Below are positions 48,741-59,970 of a DNA stretch of 64,000 bases, piece by piece. The notes beneath the pieces are model-generated. The model was not told where the DNA came from. It was given only the letters and a program-made list of their open reading frames with translations, and did no database searches. Numbering within the stretch: position 1 is the first letter of the stretch; each line of letters begins with the position of its first letter. The position numbers and the translations under genes are program-made. Origin of the DNA: Multivorans sp965116445 (lineage in GTDB: Bacteria; Acidobacteriota; Thermoanaerobaculia; Multivoradales; Multivoraceae); assembly GCA_965116445.1 (NCBI GenBank), contig OZ220688.1, forward strand, positions 2,604,001-2,668,000, written 5' to 3'.

Positions 48741-50921
48741 TCACTCCAGGCCGCAGCGGGAACTCCAGAACGGTTCCGGCGCGGTCTGGGGCAACCGGGT
48801 CGCGGCCGGCAGGTCGTGGGCAACGATCGCGTCGAGGCGGTGCCTGCGCAGCGGCACGGCGCCGATCGAGAGGGGCCACGGCGGCCGACGGAAAGCGAAC
48901 AGGCTGAAGGACACCGCCGGCCGAGCGTCGGCGTCAATGGAAAGCACGTCCCGTGGCGGCCCCTCGGCTCCGTTCGACCAGTCCAACCGCTGCCACAGGT
49001 CCTCGAGTGACTCGGGCCAGCCAGGCGGCAGGCCGGGCCAGGCCAGGATCCGGCGACGGACCTCAGCGCGCAGATCCGGATCGCCCTCGAAGACGGCGGC
49101 AGCCAGGAGCAGCGGCTCCGCGAGAATCGCCCGTGCCGCTCGCGCCGCTACCCGTGGATCCTCCGCTGCACCCCCCTCCCCGCGTTCCAGGCGCATCAGT
49201 TCGAACGGCGCAAGCGCCGACAGCGGATCGAGATCGCAGGCCCGCTCCAGGGCATCTCGCCTCTGATCGGCGTCAGCATCCTCCACGATGCCGGCCAGCA
49301 ACCAGAACGGCGCCAGTCCGTCGGCGGCCCTGGCCGCAGCCCACGGTTCGAGACGCGCCCGGTAGAGCGGAAACGCGGGGTCGGCGCCGGCTGCCGCGCG
49401 CAAAGCGGCCACCGTCCGGGCGGGAACGTCCGTTCCTTCCTCCACCGTGGCGGCGGCAACTGCCGCGCGAGCGTACGACCGGGAAGCCCAAGCGCGTTCC
49501 AGCGACCAGGCAAGACCCACCGCGAGCGAGCAGAAGAACGCCACGCGAGCCCACACAGGAGCCCCACCGCCGAGCACCCGCGCCGGAGCCGCGCCGGGCC
49601 CGTGCGCCGCCACTGCCAGGCCCAGATTCAGGATCAGCATCGCCGGTACCGCGGCCACTACGGCGAAGACTCCGAACACCATGCAGACAAGGGTCCCCAG
49701 CAGACCCGACAACGCCGCCGCCAGCAGTTCCGGATCCCGTATCGCACGCAGACCCGCCACCGTCGCCGCGTCCTCGGCTCCCGCGGTCCCGGCGCCTTCG
49801 CTACCCGGTTCCCGCGCCGCGCGAACCAGCTCGGCAAGTCGAGCCCGTCCAAAACGCCCCACAACGGCCAGCAGGAGCAGGGAACCGACGATCCCGAGTT
49901 CGTACGGCGCCTGGGCCAACAGAGTATGGGCGTCCGTGACGACTTCTCCTGGAGGGTGAACGCCCGGCGCCGGATGCCAGTGGCGCGCCAGGGTCCAACT
50001 CGTCGCGCCCGGACCCCAGCCCAGGATCGGACGCTCCAGGAAGCCGTCGAAAGCGGCAGTCGCGTACGTTCGGCGTGCGAGAAGCGACGGATCCTCAAGT
50101 CTCAGGACCGCACCCACTCTCTTCACCGGACCCGGTACGTCGAGCCGCGATCCAGCCTGGCCCGCGGCGAGCGTCAGCCCGCTGGCAACGACCAGAAAGA
50201 GAGCCAACCGCGCCAGCCATCGGCGGCCCCCGGTCCGCCACAGCGCCCACCCCGACGCCACCACGACCTGGACACCCACCGCGGCCAAACCCGACAGCGA
50301 ACCCGTGGCGGCCAGAGTCCAGATCAGGACCGCACCGACAAGGAGCGTGGCGCCCTGGCGCAGCCGCGGCCTTTCCGAGCCGAACAGGCGCCACGCGCCG
50401 AGCGCCGCCGGCGGCAGAAGGGCTATGAGGACCAGCGCCAACTGGTTGTGATGGCCGATCGGCATCGCCGCCCGACCCTGTTCATGCAGGGGTTGCAGGC
50501 CCAGCGCCCAGGCCGACGCCGCGACACCGACGACGGCGCAGCCGCCCAGTGCCCATCGGGCGGCGGCGGCCGAGCCGAGCAGACGGCCGATCCCACCGGC
50601 CGCCCATGCCGCGGGCAGCAAGAAGACCACGAACGCCTCGCCAGCGCGGCTCACCGGAGACAGGAGCCAGCTCGAGGCCGCGGCCAGCCACAGCAACGGG
50701 AGCAACGCCGGCCACCAGCGGCCTCCGGCCGTCCCAAGCGCCAGAGGGTCGAGGAACGACCCGCGGCCGGCCCAGGCGAAGGCCAGAAGCAACACGGCGC
50801 CCGTAACCTGGGCTGCCGCGGCGACGCCGAGATGGAAGGTCCCCGCGTAGAAGACGATCGCCGCCAGGCTCAGGGTGACGAACAACGCCGCGCCGCGTTC
50901 CCGCCACGGGCGTTCAGACAT
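48741..50921 (-). CDS. O-antigen ligase/Wzy-like polytopic membrane protein
   Basis: 726 residues. The first 440 or so contain about ten membrane helices, and the family core is WGPGATSWTLARHW, then PPGEVVTDAHTLLAQAPYELGIVGSLL (the PF04932 region with its exposed His). It may ligate O-antigen to lipid A or polymerise an exported glycan. The C-terminal part from about 470 is Ala-rich, probably outside the membrane and TPR-like. The gene lies downstream of DUF362 on the same strand. No glycan cluster is nearby, so the specific role is open. Confidence 0.82.
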   Translation of the reverse strand: MSERPWRERGAALFVTLSLAAIVFYAGTFHLGVAAAAQVTGAVLLLAFAWAGRGSFLDPLALGTAGGRWWPALLPLLWLAAASSWLLSPVSRAGEAFVVFLLPAAWAAGGIGRLLGSAAAARWALGGCAVVGVAASAWALGLQPLHEQGRAAMPIGHHNQLALVLIALLPPAALGAWRLFGSERPRLRQGATLLVGAVLIWTLAATGSLSGLAAVGVQVVVASGWALWRTGGRRWLARLALFLVVASGLTLAAGQAGSRLDVPGPVKRVGAVLRLEDPSLLARRTYATAAFDGFLERPILGWGPGATSWTLARHWHPAPGVHPPGEVVTDAHTLLAQAPYELGIVGSLLLLAVVGRFGRARLAELVRAAREPGSEGAGTAGAEDAATVAGLRAIRDPELLAAALSGLLGTLVCMVFGVFAVVAAVPAMLILNLGLAVAAHGPGAAPARVLGGGAPVWARVAFFCSLAVGLAWSLERAWASRSYARAAVAAATVEEGTDVPARTVAALRAAAGADPAFPLYRARLEPWAAARAADGLAPFWLLAGIVEDADADQRRDALERACDLDPLSALAPFELMRLERGEGGAAEDPRVAARAARAILAEPLLLAAAVFEGDPDLRAEVRRRILAWPGLPPGWPESLEDLWQRLDWSNGAEGPPRDVLSIDADARPAVSFSLFAFRRPPWPLSIGAVPLRRHRLDAIVAHDLPAATRLPQTAPEPFWSSRCGLE

Positions 50922-50939
50922 CGCTAACGACCCGCCGGC

Positions 50940-52246
<1,307 letters not shown>

Positions 52247-52250
<4 letters not shown>

Positions 52251-53593
52251 TTCGAGGCTCCTCGCGCGCCTCGGGACATGGCCGCGAGAAAGTCGGCATT
52301 CGAGGGCGTGTTCTTGAGCCGCTCCTGGAGAACCTCCATGCTCTCGACGACCGGTAGCGGGTTCAACACCTTGCGCAGCACCCACACCCGCTGGAGTTCG
52401 TCCGGCGACAACAGCAGCTCCTCCTTGCGGGTGCCCGACTTGTCGATGTCGATGGCCGGGAAGATCCGCTTGTCGACCAGTTTGCGGTCGAGATGCAACT
52501 CCGAGTTGCCGGTGCCCTTGAACTCCTCGAAGATCACGTCGTCCATCCGGCTGCCGGTGTCGATCAGCGCGGTGGCGACGATGGTCAGCGAACCGCCACC
52601 CTCGATGTTCCGGGCGGCGCCGAAGAAGCGCTTCGGCCGCTGCAACGCGTTCGCGTCGATGCCGCCCGACAGCACCTTGCCCGAGGGCGGCTGCACCGTG
52701 TTGTAGGCGCGCGCCAACCGCGTGATCGAGTCGAGCAGGATGACGACGTCCTTGCCGTACTCGACCAGGCGCTTCGCCTTCTCGATCACCATCTCGGCGA
52801 CCTGGGTATGGCGCGAAGCGGGCTCGTCGAAAGTGGACGACACGACCTCGCCCTTGACCGAACGCTCCATGTCGGTCACTTCCTCGGGCCTCTCGTCGAT
52901 CAACAGAACGACGAGCACGACTTCGGGATGATTCGTCGCGACGGAGTGCGCCAACGACTGCAGCAGCATCGTCTTGCCGGTGCGCGGCGGCGCCACGATC
53001 AGGGCGCGCTGACCCTTGCCCATCGGCGTGACCAGGTCCGTGACTCGCGACGAAATGTCTCCTTCCACCTCGAGGCGGAGGCGCTCGTCCGGGTAAAGCG
53101 GGGTCAAGTTGTCGAAGAAGATCTTCTGGCGCACGACGTCCGGATGCTCGAAGTTCACGGCCTCCAGCTTGATCAGCGCCAAGTACCGCTCGCCCTTGTT
53201 CATCGGCTGGCGCACCTGACCGGAAACCGTGTCCCCGGTGCGCAGATCGAACCGCCGGATCTGGCTGCGGGAGACGTAGATGTCGTCCGGACCCGGGAGG
53301 TAGCTGTACTCCGGAGCCCGCAGGAAGCCGTAGCCGTCGCTCAGGCACTCGAGCACGCCCTCGCCGAAGAGCAACCCGCTCTTCTCCGTCTGCGCCTCCA
53401 GGATCTTGAAGCTCAACTGCTGTCTGGCCATGCCAGCCGCACCGACGACCTCCAGCTCCCGCGCCAGCTTGAGGAGGTCGCGGTTGCTCAAGTCCTTCAG
53501 GGCCTTCAGGTCGAAGGCCAGCTCCGCGCTGGCAGCCGCCCGAGCGCCGCCATTCCCGCTCCCCGCCGCTTCCCGGGCTCCGTTTGTCGTCAT
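52247..53593 (-). CDS. rho: Transcription termination factor Rho
   Basis: Hexameric RNA-dependent ATPase that ends transcription. N-terminal helix domain with LKDLSNRDLLKLARELEV, then the cold-shock-like RNA-binding domain (GVLECLSDGYGFLRAPEYSY), and the motor: Walker A APPRTGKTMLL with Lys207, VVLVVLLIDERPEEVTDM, and the Q/R-loop regions (DSITRLARAYNTV, SGGIDANALQRPKRFFGAAR). 448 residues, complete. 4-bp overlap with engB upstream (53590-53593) and CTGA overlap with DUF362 downstream suggest one transcript. Confidence 0.97.
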
Positions 53594-54213
53594 CTTCTCA
53601 GGTCCTCGGCATCGTTGGCGCCGGCAGGGCTGGACTCCGGGTTCGTCAAGACTCCCAGCAGCCGCGCGACTCCTTCACCAGTTCGAGACGACACGGGAAA
53701 CAGTGCCGCCCCCGCCGGCATTCCCAACAGCTCTGCAACTTCGGCAAGGGTTCGAGCTCGAGCGCCGCGTTTTACGCGGTCGATCTTGGTGACCGCAACA
53801 ACGGGATCGAACTCCAGACTACGAAGGTACCCGTACGCTTCGGAGTCGAGTGGTGTGCCGGCGATCTTACCATCCACCAGCAGGACCACCGTGGCCAGAT
53901 CCGGGGCCGACCGGAGGTAGAGGTCCACGCTCCTCCCCCACGCCTCCCGTTCCCGTTTCGACACCCGCGCGTATCCGTATCCCGGCAGGTCGACGACGTA
54001 CCAGGACTCGTCGATCAGAAAGAAATTCACGGTCCGGGTGCGCCCCGGCGTGGAACTCGTGCGCGCCAGGTTCTTGCGGCCCAGCATCCGGTTGATCAGG
54101 CTCGACTTGCCAACGTTCGACCGTCCGGCGAAGACGACCTGGGGACGACCGTCCCTGGGCAGATCGACCGACCGTACGGCCGATACGACGAAACGCGCGC
54201 TCTGGACCTTCAC
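53590..54213 (-). CDS. engB: Ribosome biogenesis GTPase EngB (YihA/YsxC)
   Basis: TRAFAC-class GTPase needed for 50S assembly. 207 residues with P-loop VVFAGRSNVGKSSLINRM (Lys36), TSSTPGRTRTVNFFLID (G2), VVDLPGYGYARVSK (G3) and VVAVTKIDRVKRG (G4). The GTG at 54213 is preferred: GGAGG is 8 nt upstream and the size fits the family; an upstream ATG at 54321 would add 36 residues of odd composition. Confidence 0.95.
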   Translation of the reverse strand: MKVQSARFVVSAVRSVDLPRDGRPQVVFAGRSNVGKSSLINRMLGRKNLARTSSTPGRTRTVNFFLIDESWYVVDLPGYGYARVSKREREAWGRSVDLYLRSAPDLATVVLLVDGKIAGTPLDSEAYGYLRSLEFDPVVAVTKIDRVKRGARARTLAEVAELLGMPAGAALFPVSSRTGEGVARLLGVLTNPESSPAGANDAEDLRR

Positions 54214-54328
54214 GGTCCAATCCTCCCGGTCTTCCAGAAGTCCACGCGCAGACGCGGACTCCCGCGGACCCGCCGCAGCTTCCGACTCTTCACCTCGCTG
54301 ATCCGCCCAGTGTCGCCGCACCCGCCTT

Positions 54329-54829
54329 TCACGGCGGCACGACGGTGGCGGTAAACGAGTCGGAGTCCGTGGCGCCCGCGCTGTCTGTCACCTTGTACGT
54401 GATGTTGTAGGTCGTACTCCTGCTCACAGTCGGCAGGGTCCCCCTGGCGACCCTCGTTGCGGCGTTGAACGTGATCCCGGGAGGAAGCCCCGACAGACTG
54501 TACCTGTAAGGAGGCGTACCTCCCGTCGCAACCGGAAAGAGCGTGTTCACCCTGCCCGCGGACGGGAGGTTGCTGAAGTTCGGAATGTCCGGCGCCGACA
54601 GCGGCGGTCGCGGCGGCGGCGCGGATGTGAGTTCCACATGGGAAGACCACGCCCCGTTCCCGAGCGAACTGACCGCGCGGACGCGATAGTGCCGGGTCAG
54701 GCCCGCCGCCGTCGTGACGCTCCACGACCTGGCCCTTGGCGGGATGTTCGACGCTGTCGGCGATCCCGCGCCCGGCCACCTCCACGAGCTCGTCGCGCTG
54801 CGGCCAGCACTGCAACTGCTGACGCGGCG
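54329..54829 (-). pseudogene. Remnant of an extracellular FN3/Ig-like domain gene
   Basis: An open frame without a usable start begins just after a TAG. It reads ATSSWRWPGAGSPTASNIPP and ARSWSVTTAAGLTRHYRVRA, ending in WSSHVELTSAPP, as in a fibronectin type III domain. It runs straight into a He_PIG/cadherin-like repeat: FPVATGGTPPYRYSLSGLPP, GITFNAATRVARGTL, TYNITYKVTDSAGATDSDSF. No signal peptide or start lies upstream, so this is the 3' end of a once longer adhesin or secreted protein. A GTG at 54637 would give a 102-residue fragment. The unknown secreted protein gene ends 10 bp upstream. Confidence 0.65.
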
Positions 54830-54839
54830 ATGCGACGCC

Positions 54840-55805
54840 TCAACGCTCTACTTCTGGACAGTCAAAGCTGAGCGTCCACCCGCCGTCACGCGTGACGGAA
54901 AGACCGTCGATGGGACATTCGGCACGGGCCGCAGCCGACGACCGCATCGTCCGCGCGAACTCGCGCCGAGCGCCGGAAGCAGGACTCTGGCGAGCCAAGT
55001 GTGCAGTGGCCTCAAGGAAACCGCCGAAGTCCAGGCGGTCGACGTAGGCCCGCAACGCCCCGATGGTGCCGAGGCTCTTTGTGGATCCGCTCGCGAATGC
55101 GCGCTCAAGGCGGCCATCGGACTTCAGCTCAAACAGCATTCCAGTCACCCGACTTTCGGTGGAGACGATGCCACTTAGCCACGCGCCGATCACAACAACG
55201 CGGTCGCCGAGTTGCGGCTCGTAGTCGACTCCTTCGTCGCGGTCGTGGCAGAACGGGATGCCCCCGATCACCATCCTCCGCAGCGGAATCAGGACGTAGT
55301 CGGGAATCGGGGACCGATCGGTGAGTTGCACTCCGTCCGACAGCCCCAGGAGCACCATCGGGCCAGCCCCTCCGGAGAACCCGGGGATGATCTCGGACAC
55401 CGTCGCGGTGACAGCCACCTCAGACAAAAGGAGGGTCCCTTCCAGCGTTCCAATCTCCGGATCCGGAGGTAACACCGTCAATCTCTCGTAGTCAGGAACG
55501 TAACAGTACGACTCCGGCGGGTAGCTGAGTTCGGCCAGACTCCGCGATTCGGCGGAACCGAACTTCTCCTTGAACTGGTCGATCTTCTCCTTCGCCCAGA
55601 TCGCTGTTGCGCGATCGATCTGCCCAAAGTCCGGCAGCGACCACTTGATTGAGCCGTCAGGCTCGACGGACTTCGACGCCGCCCTCCAGAGCGGCCAGTC
55701 CCCGAGTGATTCGCCCAGACTCTCCGGATACTCCTGTCCGGCGACCAGCCCTGCCAGTAGTGTCACTGCGACACCCAGCATCGGGATGCGCGTGCTCCTG
55801 CTCAT
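54840..55805 (-). CDS. Exported protein of unknown function
   Basis: 321 residues with a signal peptide (RIPMLGVAVTLLAGLVAGQ, residues 7-25). I do not recognise a family. The middle alternates beta-like stretches (LLLSEVAVTATVSEIIPGF, VLLGLSDGVQLTDRSP, GDRVVVIGAWLSGIVSTESR) and has few charged helices. Cysteines are sparse (SYCYVPD, IPFCHDRDEG, AECPIDG, FDCPEVER). It ends against the FN3 remnant. Coding quality and base use look like the neighbours. Confidence 0.75.
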   Translation of the reverse strand: MSRSTRIPMLGVAVTLLAGLVAGQEYPESLGESLGDWPLWRAASKSVEPDGSIKWSLPDFGQIDRATAIWAKEKIDQFKEKFGSAESRSLAELSYPPESYCYVPDYERLTVLPPDPEIGTLEGTLLLSEVAVTATVSEIIPGFSGGAGPMVLLGLSDGVQLTDRSPIPDYVLIPLRRMVIGGIPFCHDRDEGVDYEPQLGDRVVVIGAWLSGIVSTESRVTGMLFELKSDGRLERAFASGSTKSLGTIGALRAYVDRLDFGGFLEATAHLARQSPASGARREFARTMRSSAAARAECPIDGLSVTRDGGWTLSFDCPEVER

Positions 55806-55940
55806 TCGTCTCGCCGTCTCCTGCCGTTGCCCCCTGCCGCCGAGAACGCACCGCGAAGTCGATGGCCTTCGCCAACTCGGGAGTACGCATCGGAACCGTC
55901 CCGAATCTCGTCCGAGTTGGACACGACGCTGCCGACACTC

Positions 55941-56106
55941 CTAGCAGCCCGTGGTGGAAGTCCCGCTCGCACCGAGAGCGGTCAGGCGCGCGTCCAACAA
56001 GGCGCGATGAGGGAGCATATCGGGCCATATTCGACCGAAGAGCAACGATGTTGGACGTGATGTATGGCCGCTCGAATGCAGTGGGACTTTCACCACGGGC
56101 TGCTAG
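55941..56106. mobile_element. MITE-like 166-bp element with 24-bp terminal inverted repeats at the 3' end of lon
   Basis: Left arm 55941-55964 starts CTAGCAGCCCGTGGTGGAAG; the right arm 56083-56106 is its reverse complement with 23 of 24 matches. Both ends read CTAG, which may be a palindromic target. An inner 9-bp repeat CGTCCAACA/TGTTGGACG supports a folded structure. The right arm contains the lon stop codon (TAG, 56103-56105). No transposase is encoded. An 11-bp match to the end (CTAGCAGCCCG) also occurs alone at 23082-23092. Confidence 0.6.
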
Positions 56107-58574
56107 TGAGCGACGCCCGCCGGCGGGGCCTCGTCCGCCGGCTTCTGGAACTCGGCCGGCACCTCCGGCACCCTGGGGACGACCCCGTCGAAGACGGTTT
56201 CCAGCACCTCGTCCATCGACTCGACGAGATGGAAGGTCATCTCTTCGCGGACCTCCTCGGGCACTTCCTCGAGGTCCTTCTCGTTCTCCTTCGGAAGCAG
56301 GAGCTCGAAGATTCCGGCGCGGTACGCCGCCAGCACCTTGTCCTTGATGCCGCCCACCGGCAGCACCTTCCCACGCAAGGTGATTTCACCGGTCATCGCC
56401 ACGTCGCCCCGCACGGGGACGCCAAGCAGGGCCGAGATCAACGCGGAAGCCATCGTGATGCCCGCTGAGGGACCGTCCTTCGGAATGGCGCCCTCGGGCA
56501 CGTGAATGTGGAGGTCCTGGTCGGCGTGGAAGCCCGGCTCCAGGCCGAACACATCGGCGCGGCTGCGGAGATAGGACATCGCGGCTCGCGCCGATTCCTT
56601 CATCACGTCGCCGAGCTTGCCGGTCAGGATCAGCTTGCCGCTGCCCTTCATCAGGCCGACTTCGCTCTCCAGCAGTTCGCCCCCGGCCTGAGTCCACGCC
56701 AGACCCGTGGCAACGCCGACTTCCGATCCGTCGAGCTTCTTGCGCGGCCGGTACTTCGGCTTGCCGAGGAGCTCCGCGACCAGGCCCGGGTCGACGGGGA
56801 TCGCCGGCTCCGAGGCCGCCTTCTTCGCCTTGCCCTTCTTGCCCTTCGATTCGGCCTTCACCTTCTCGGCTCGACCGTCCTCGACGAGTCGGCGGGCCAG
56901 CTTCCGGCACACGGCGGCGATCTCGCGCTCCAGGTTCCGGACTCCCGCTTCGCGGGTGTAGGAGTCCATCAGGAAACCGAGGCTGTCATCGCTGAACCGG
57001 ATCGCGTCGTCGGTCAGGCCGTGGCTGTCCAACTGCCTTGGCACCAGGAACTGCCGCGCGATCTCCAGTTTCTCGTTCGGCGTGTAGCCGGCAAGCTGAA
57101 TGATCTCCATCCGGTCCTTGAGCGCCGGCGGAATCGGATGCTCGACGTTCGCCGTGGCGATGAACATCACCTTGGACAGGTTGTACTCCACGTCCATGTA
57201 GTGGTCGACGAAGGTGTCGTTCTGCTCCGGGTCCAGGACCTCCAGCAGCGCTGACGAGGGGTCGCCGCGGAAGTCCGTCGACATCTTGTCGACCTCGTCG
57301 AGCAGGAAAACCGGGTTGACGGTCCCCGCCCGCTTCATCATCTGGATGATCTGGCCAGGAAAAGCGCCGATGTACGTGCGCCGGTGCCCTCGAACCTCCG
57401 CCTCGTCGCGCACCCCGCCAAGGGACAGGCGAACGAACTTGCGACCCGTGGCGGCGGCGATCGACTTGGCCAGCGAGGACTTGCCGACGCCCGGCGGTCC
57501 GACGAAGCAGATGATCGAGTTCTGCGTCTTGCTCGTCAACTGCCGGACGGCGAGGAACTCCAGCACCCGCTCCTTGACCTTCTCCAGCCCGTGGTGACCC
57601 TGATCCAGGATCGTGGCCGCCTTCTTCAGGTCCTTCAGTTCGCGGCTGCGTTTCTTCCATGGCACCGAAACGAGCCAGTCGACGTAGTTGCGCGACACGG
57701 TCGCCTCGGCCGACACCGGGGGCATGGCTTCGAGCCGGCGCAGTTCCTGCTCGGCTTTCTCGCGCACGAGTTTCGGTGCACCGGACTTCTCTACCTTCTT
57801 CTTCAGCTCGGCGATCTCGTCGGCGCGATCGTCCTTGCGCCCCAGCTCATGGTGGATCGCCTTGATCTTCTCGTTGAGGTAGTACTCCTTCTGCGCCTTC
57901 TCCATCTGCTTCTTGACCTGCACGTTGATCCGCTTGTCGATGTTGATCTTCTCGACCTCGACATCGAGCAGGTCGTGAACCGCCTGCAGGCGTTCGTACG
58001 GGTTCAGGGTTTCGAGCAGGGTCTGCTTCTCCGCGGTGGAGACGGTCAGGTGAGCCGCCAGGGCGTCGGCGAAGCGATCGGGATCGTCGAGCTTCAGGGT
58101 CGACATCAGGCTCTCGAACGCCAGGTGGTGCGACATCTTCGCGTACTGCTCGAAGCTGTTGAGCAGCCGGCTCATGTAGACCTGCACCTTGTCGTCGGCC
58201 GGATAGTCGATCTCGTAGACCTCGACATCGGCCTCGAAGGCGCCGTCCTTCTCCTCCAGGGTCCGCAACTCCGCCCGACGCATCCCTTCGACCATCACCT
58301 TGACGTTGCCGTTCGGCAACTTCACGTTCTGGACCACCCGAGCGACGACTCCGATCGGATGGATGTCGTCAATGCCGGGATCGTCCACCTTGGGATCCCG
58401 CTGGGCGACCAGGAAGATCAGCTTGCCGGCCGTGCGCAGCGTCTGCTCCAGCGCCAGCACCGAACCGCGGCGGCCGACGATGAAGGGAGCCATCATCTGC
58501 GGGAAGACGACCATGTCTCGCAGCGGCACGACCGGCAGCCGCTCGCTCGAGGTCGAAATGTATCCGGAAGCCAT
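56103..58574 (-). CDS. lon: ATP-dependent protease Lon
   Basis: Cytosolic AAA+ serine protease removing damaged and regulatory proteins. 823 residues: N-terminal substrate domain starting ERLPVVPLRDMVVFPQMMAP, AAA+ module with Walker A GPPGVGKSS (Lys365) and VFLLDEVDKM, and protease domain with the Ser703/Lys746 dyad in DGPSAGI and GGIKDKVLAAYRAGI. A charged insert (about residues 590-620, KGKKGKAKKAA) lies before the protease domain. The C-terminal tail ends with the stop supplied by the inverted-repeat element. ATG at 58574 lies 2 nt after the clpX stop. Confidence 0.96.
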   Translation of the reverse strand: MASGYISTSSERLPVVPLRDMVVFPQMMAPFIVGRRGSVLALEQTLRTAGKLIFLVAQRDPKVDDPGIDDIHPIGVVARVVQNVKLPNGNVKVMVEGMRRAELRTLEEKDGAFEADVEVYEIDYPADDKVQVYMSRLLNSFEQYAKMSHHLAFESLMSTLKLDDPDRFADALAAHLTVSTAEKQTLLETLNPYERLQAVHDLLDVEVEKINIDKRINVQVKKQMEKAQKEYYLNEKIKAIHHELGRKDDRADEIAELKKKVEKSGAPKLVREKAEQELRRLEAMPPVSAEATVSRNYVDWLVSVPWKKRSRELKDLKKAATILDQGHHGLEKVKERVLEFLAVRQLTSKTQNSIICFVGPPGVGKSSLAKSIAAATGRKFVRLSLGGVRDEAEVRGHRRTYIGAFPGQIIQMMKRAGTVNPVFLLDEVDKMSTDFRGDPSSALLEVLDPEQNDTFVDHYMDVEYNLSKVMFIATANVEHPIPPALKDRMEIIQLAGYTPNEKLEIARQFLVPRQLDSHGLTDDAIRFSDDSLGFLMDSYTREAGVRNLEREIAAVCRKLARRLVEDGRAEKVKAESKGKKGKAKKAASEPAIPVDPGLVAELLGKPKYRPRKKLDGSEVGVATGLAWTQAGGELLESEVGLMKGSGKLILTGKLGDVMKESARAAMSYLRSRADVFGLEPGFHADQDLHIHVPEGAIPKDGPSAGITMASALISALLGVPVRGDVAMTGEITLRGKVLPVGGIKDKVLAAYRAGIFELLLPKENEKDLEEVPEEVREEMTFHLVESMDEVLETVFDGVVPRVPEVPAEFQKPADEAPPAGVAH

Positions 58575-58576
58575 CG

Positions 58577-59812
58577 CTACACCGCCTTCTCGTAGACGGT
58601 CAACGGCTGTATGCCCTTCATCACCACATCCTCGTTGATGACGCACTCCTTGACGCCGGCTTCGGACGGCAGGCCGTACATCAGTTCCAGCATCAACTCC
58701 TCGAGGATGATCCGCAGGCCGCGCGCGCCGACATTGCGCTTCATGGCCTGCCGGGCCACCGCCCGCAGCGCCTCGGCCGTCAACGTGAGCTTCACGTCCT
58801 CGAACTCGAACATCGCTTCGTACTGCCGGACCAGGGAGTTCTTGGGCTCCGTCAGAATCCGGACGAGGTCGTCCTCGTCGAGCATCTCCAGGGTCGCCAC
58901 GACCGGCAGGCGACCCACGAACTCGGGGATCAGGCCGTACTTGATCAGGTCCTCGGGCAGCACGTGCCGGAGCATCTCGCCCGCCCGCTTGTCCCGGTTC
59001 CTGATCTCGGCGCCGAAGCCCATCGTCTTCTCGTGCATCCGCCGCTCGATCCGCTCCTCGAGGCCGACGAACGCGCCGCCGCAGATGAAGAGGATGTTCG
59101 TCGTGTCGATCTGCAGGAACTCCTGGTGCGGATGCTTGCGTCCGCCCTGGGGCGGAACGTTGCACTGCGTCCCCTCGAGGATCTTGAGCAGGGCCTGCTG
59201 CACGCCCTCGCCCGACACGTCCCTGGTGATCGAGGGGTTGTCCCCCTTGCGGCAGATCTTGTCCACCTCGTCGATGTAAACGATGCCGCGCTGGGTCTTT
59301 TCCTTGTCGCTCCCGGACGCCTGGTAGAGCTTCAGGATGATGTTCTCCACGTCCTCGCCCACATAGCCCGCCTCGGTCAGCGTCGTCGCGTCCGCGATCG
59401 TGAAGGGAACGCTCAGCAGCCGCGCCAGGGTCTGCGCCAGAAGCGTCTTGCCGGTGCCTGTGGGGCCGATCAGCAGGATGTTCGATTTCTGCAGTTCGAC
59501 GTCGGTCCTGGACCGCTCGCCGAAGTCGATTCGCTTGTAGTGGTTGTAGACCGCGACCGCCAGCTTCTTCTTCGCCTGCTCCTGGCCGATCACATAGTCG
59601 TCGAGCAGCTTCTTCAGTTCCTGGGGCTTGGGCAGGGCCGCTTCCTGGCGCTGCTCGAGCATCCGGTCCTCGGCGATGATGTCGAGGCAGATGTCGACGC
59701 ACTCATCGCAGATGAAGACCGTCGGACCAGCGATGAGCTTCTTGACCTCACGCTGGCTCTTGCTGCAGAACGAGCACCTGAGGGCGTCGTCTCCGCTGTC
59801 CTTCTTCGGCAT
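58577..59812 (-). CDS. clpX: ATP-dependent Clp protease ATP-binding subunit ClpX
   Basis: AAA+ unfoldase feeding ClpP. N-terminal zinc-binding domain with LRCSFCSKSQREVKK and FICDECVDICLDI (four Cys). Walker A is ILLIGPTGTGKTLLAQTLA and Walker B is GIVYIDEVDKICRKGDNP. The IGF-type ClpP-docking loop would be near residues 260-270 but is not clear by eye. 411 residues, complete. It lies between clpP and lon, in the usual order. Confidence 0.97.
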   Translation of the reverse strand: MPKKDSGDDALRCSFCSKSQREVKKLIAGPTVFICDECVDICLDIIAEDRMLEQRQEAALPKPQELKKLLDDYVIGQEQAKKKLAVAVYNHYKRIDFGERSRTDVELQKSNILLIGPTGTGKTLLAQTLARLLSVPFTIADATTLTEAGYVGEDVENIILKLYQASGSDKEKTQRGIVYIDEVDKICRKGDNPSITRDVSGEGVQQALLKILEGTQCNVPPQGGRKHPHQEFLQIDTTNILFICGGAFVGLEERIERRMHEKTMGFGAEIRNRDKRAGEMLRHVLPEDLIKYGLIPEFVGRLPVVATLEMLDEDDLVRILTEPKNSLVRQYEAMFEFEDVKLTLTAEALRAVARQAMKRNVGARGLRIILEELMLELMYGLPSEAGVKECVINEDVVMKGIQPLTVYEKAV

Positions 59813-59970
59813 CCGTCGGCTCGTTTCTGCTTGTTCCCGTGCGCTTCGTTCGGTCCGCCACGACGACCACTACGGGTCGTGGGCACCTCGACGCGGGCCT
59901 TCCGGCTCGCGTCCGATCCGTTCGGGATGGTAGCACGGCCCGGGGTCGCCGGCCGTTCATTCGGCGCCGG

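Noticed and set aside
54210..54815. 201-residue minus-strand frame across the engB start and FN3 remnant
   Set aside because: Domain sequence is in a different frame; this frame has no homology and only partly overlaps engB.
55657..56028. 123-residue minus-strand frame upstream of the unknown exported protein
   Set aside because: It runs through the inverted-repeat element and into the exported protein gene in another frame, without recognisable domain or ribosome site.
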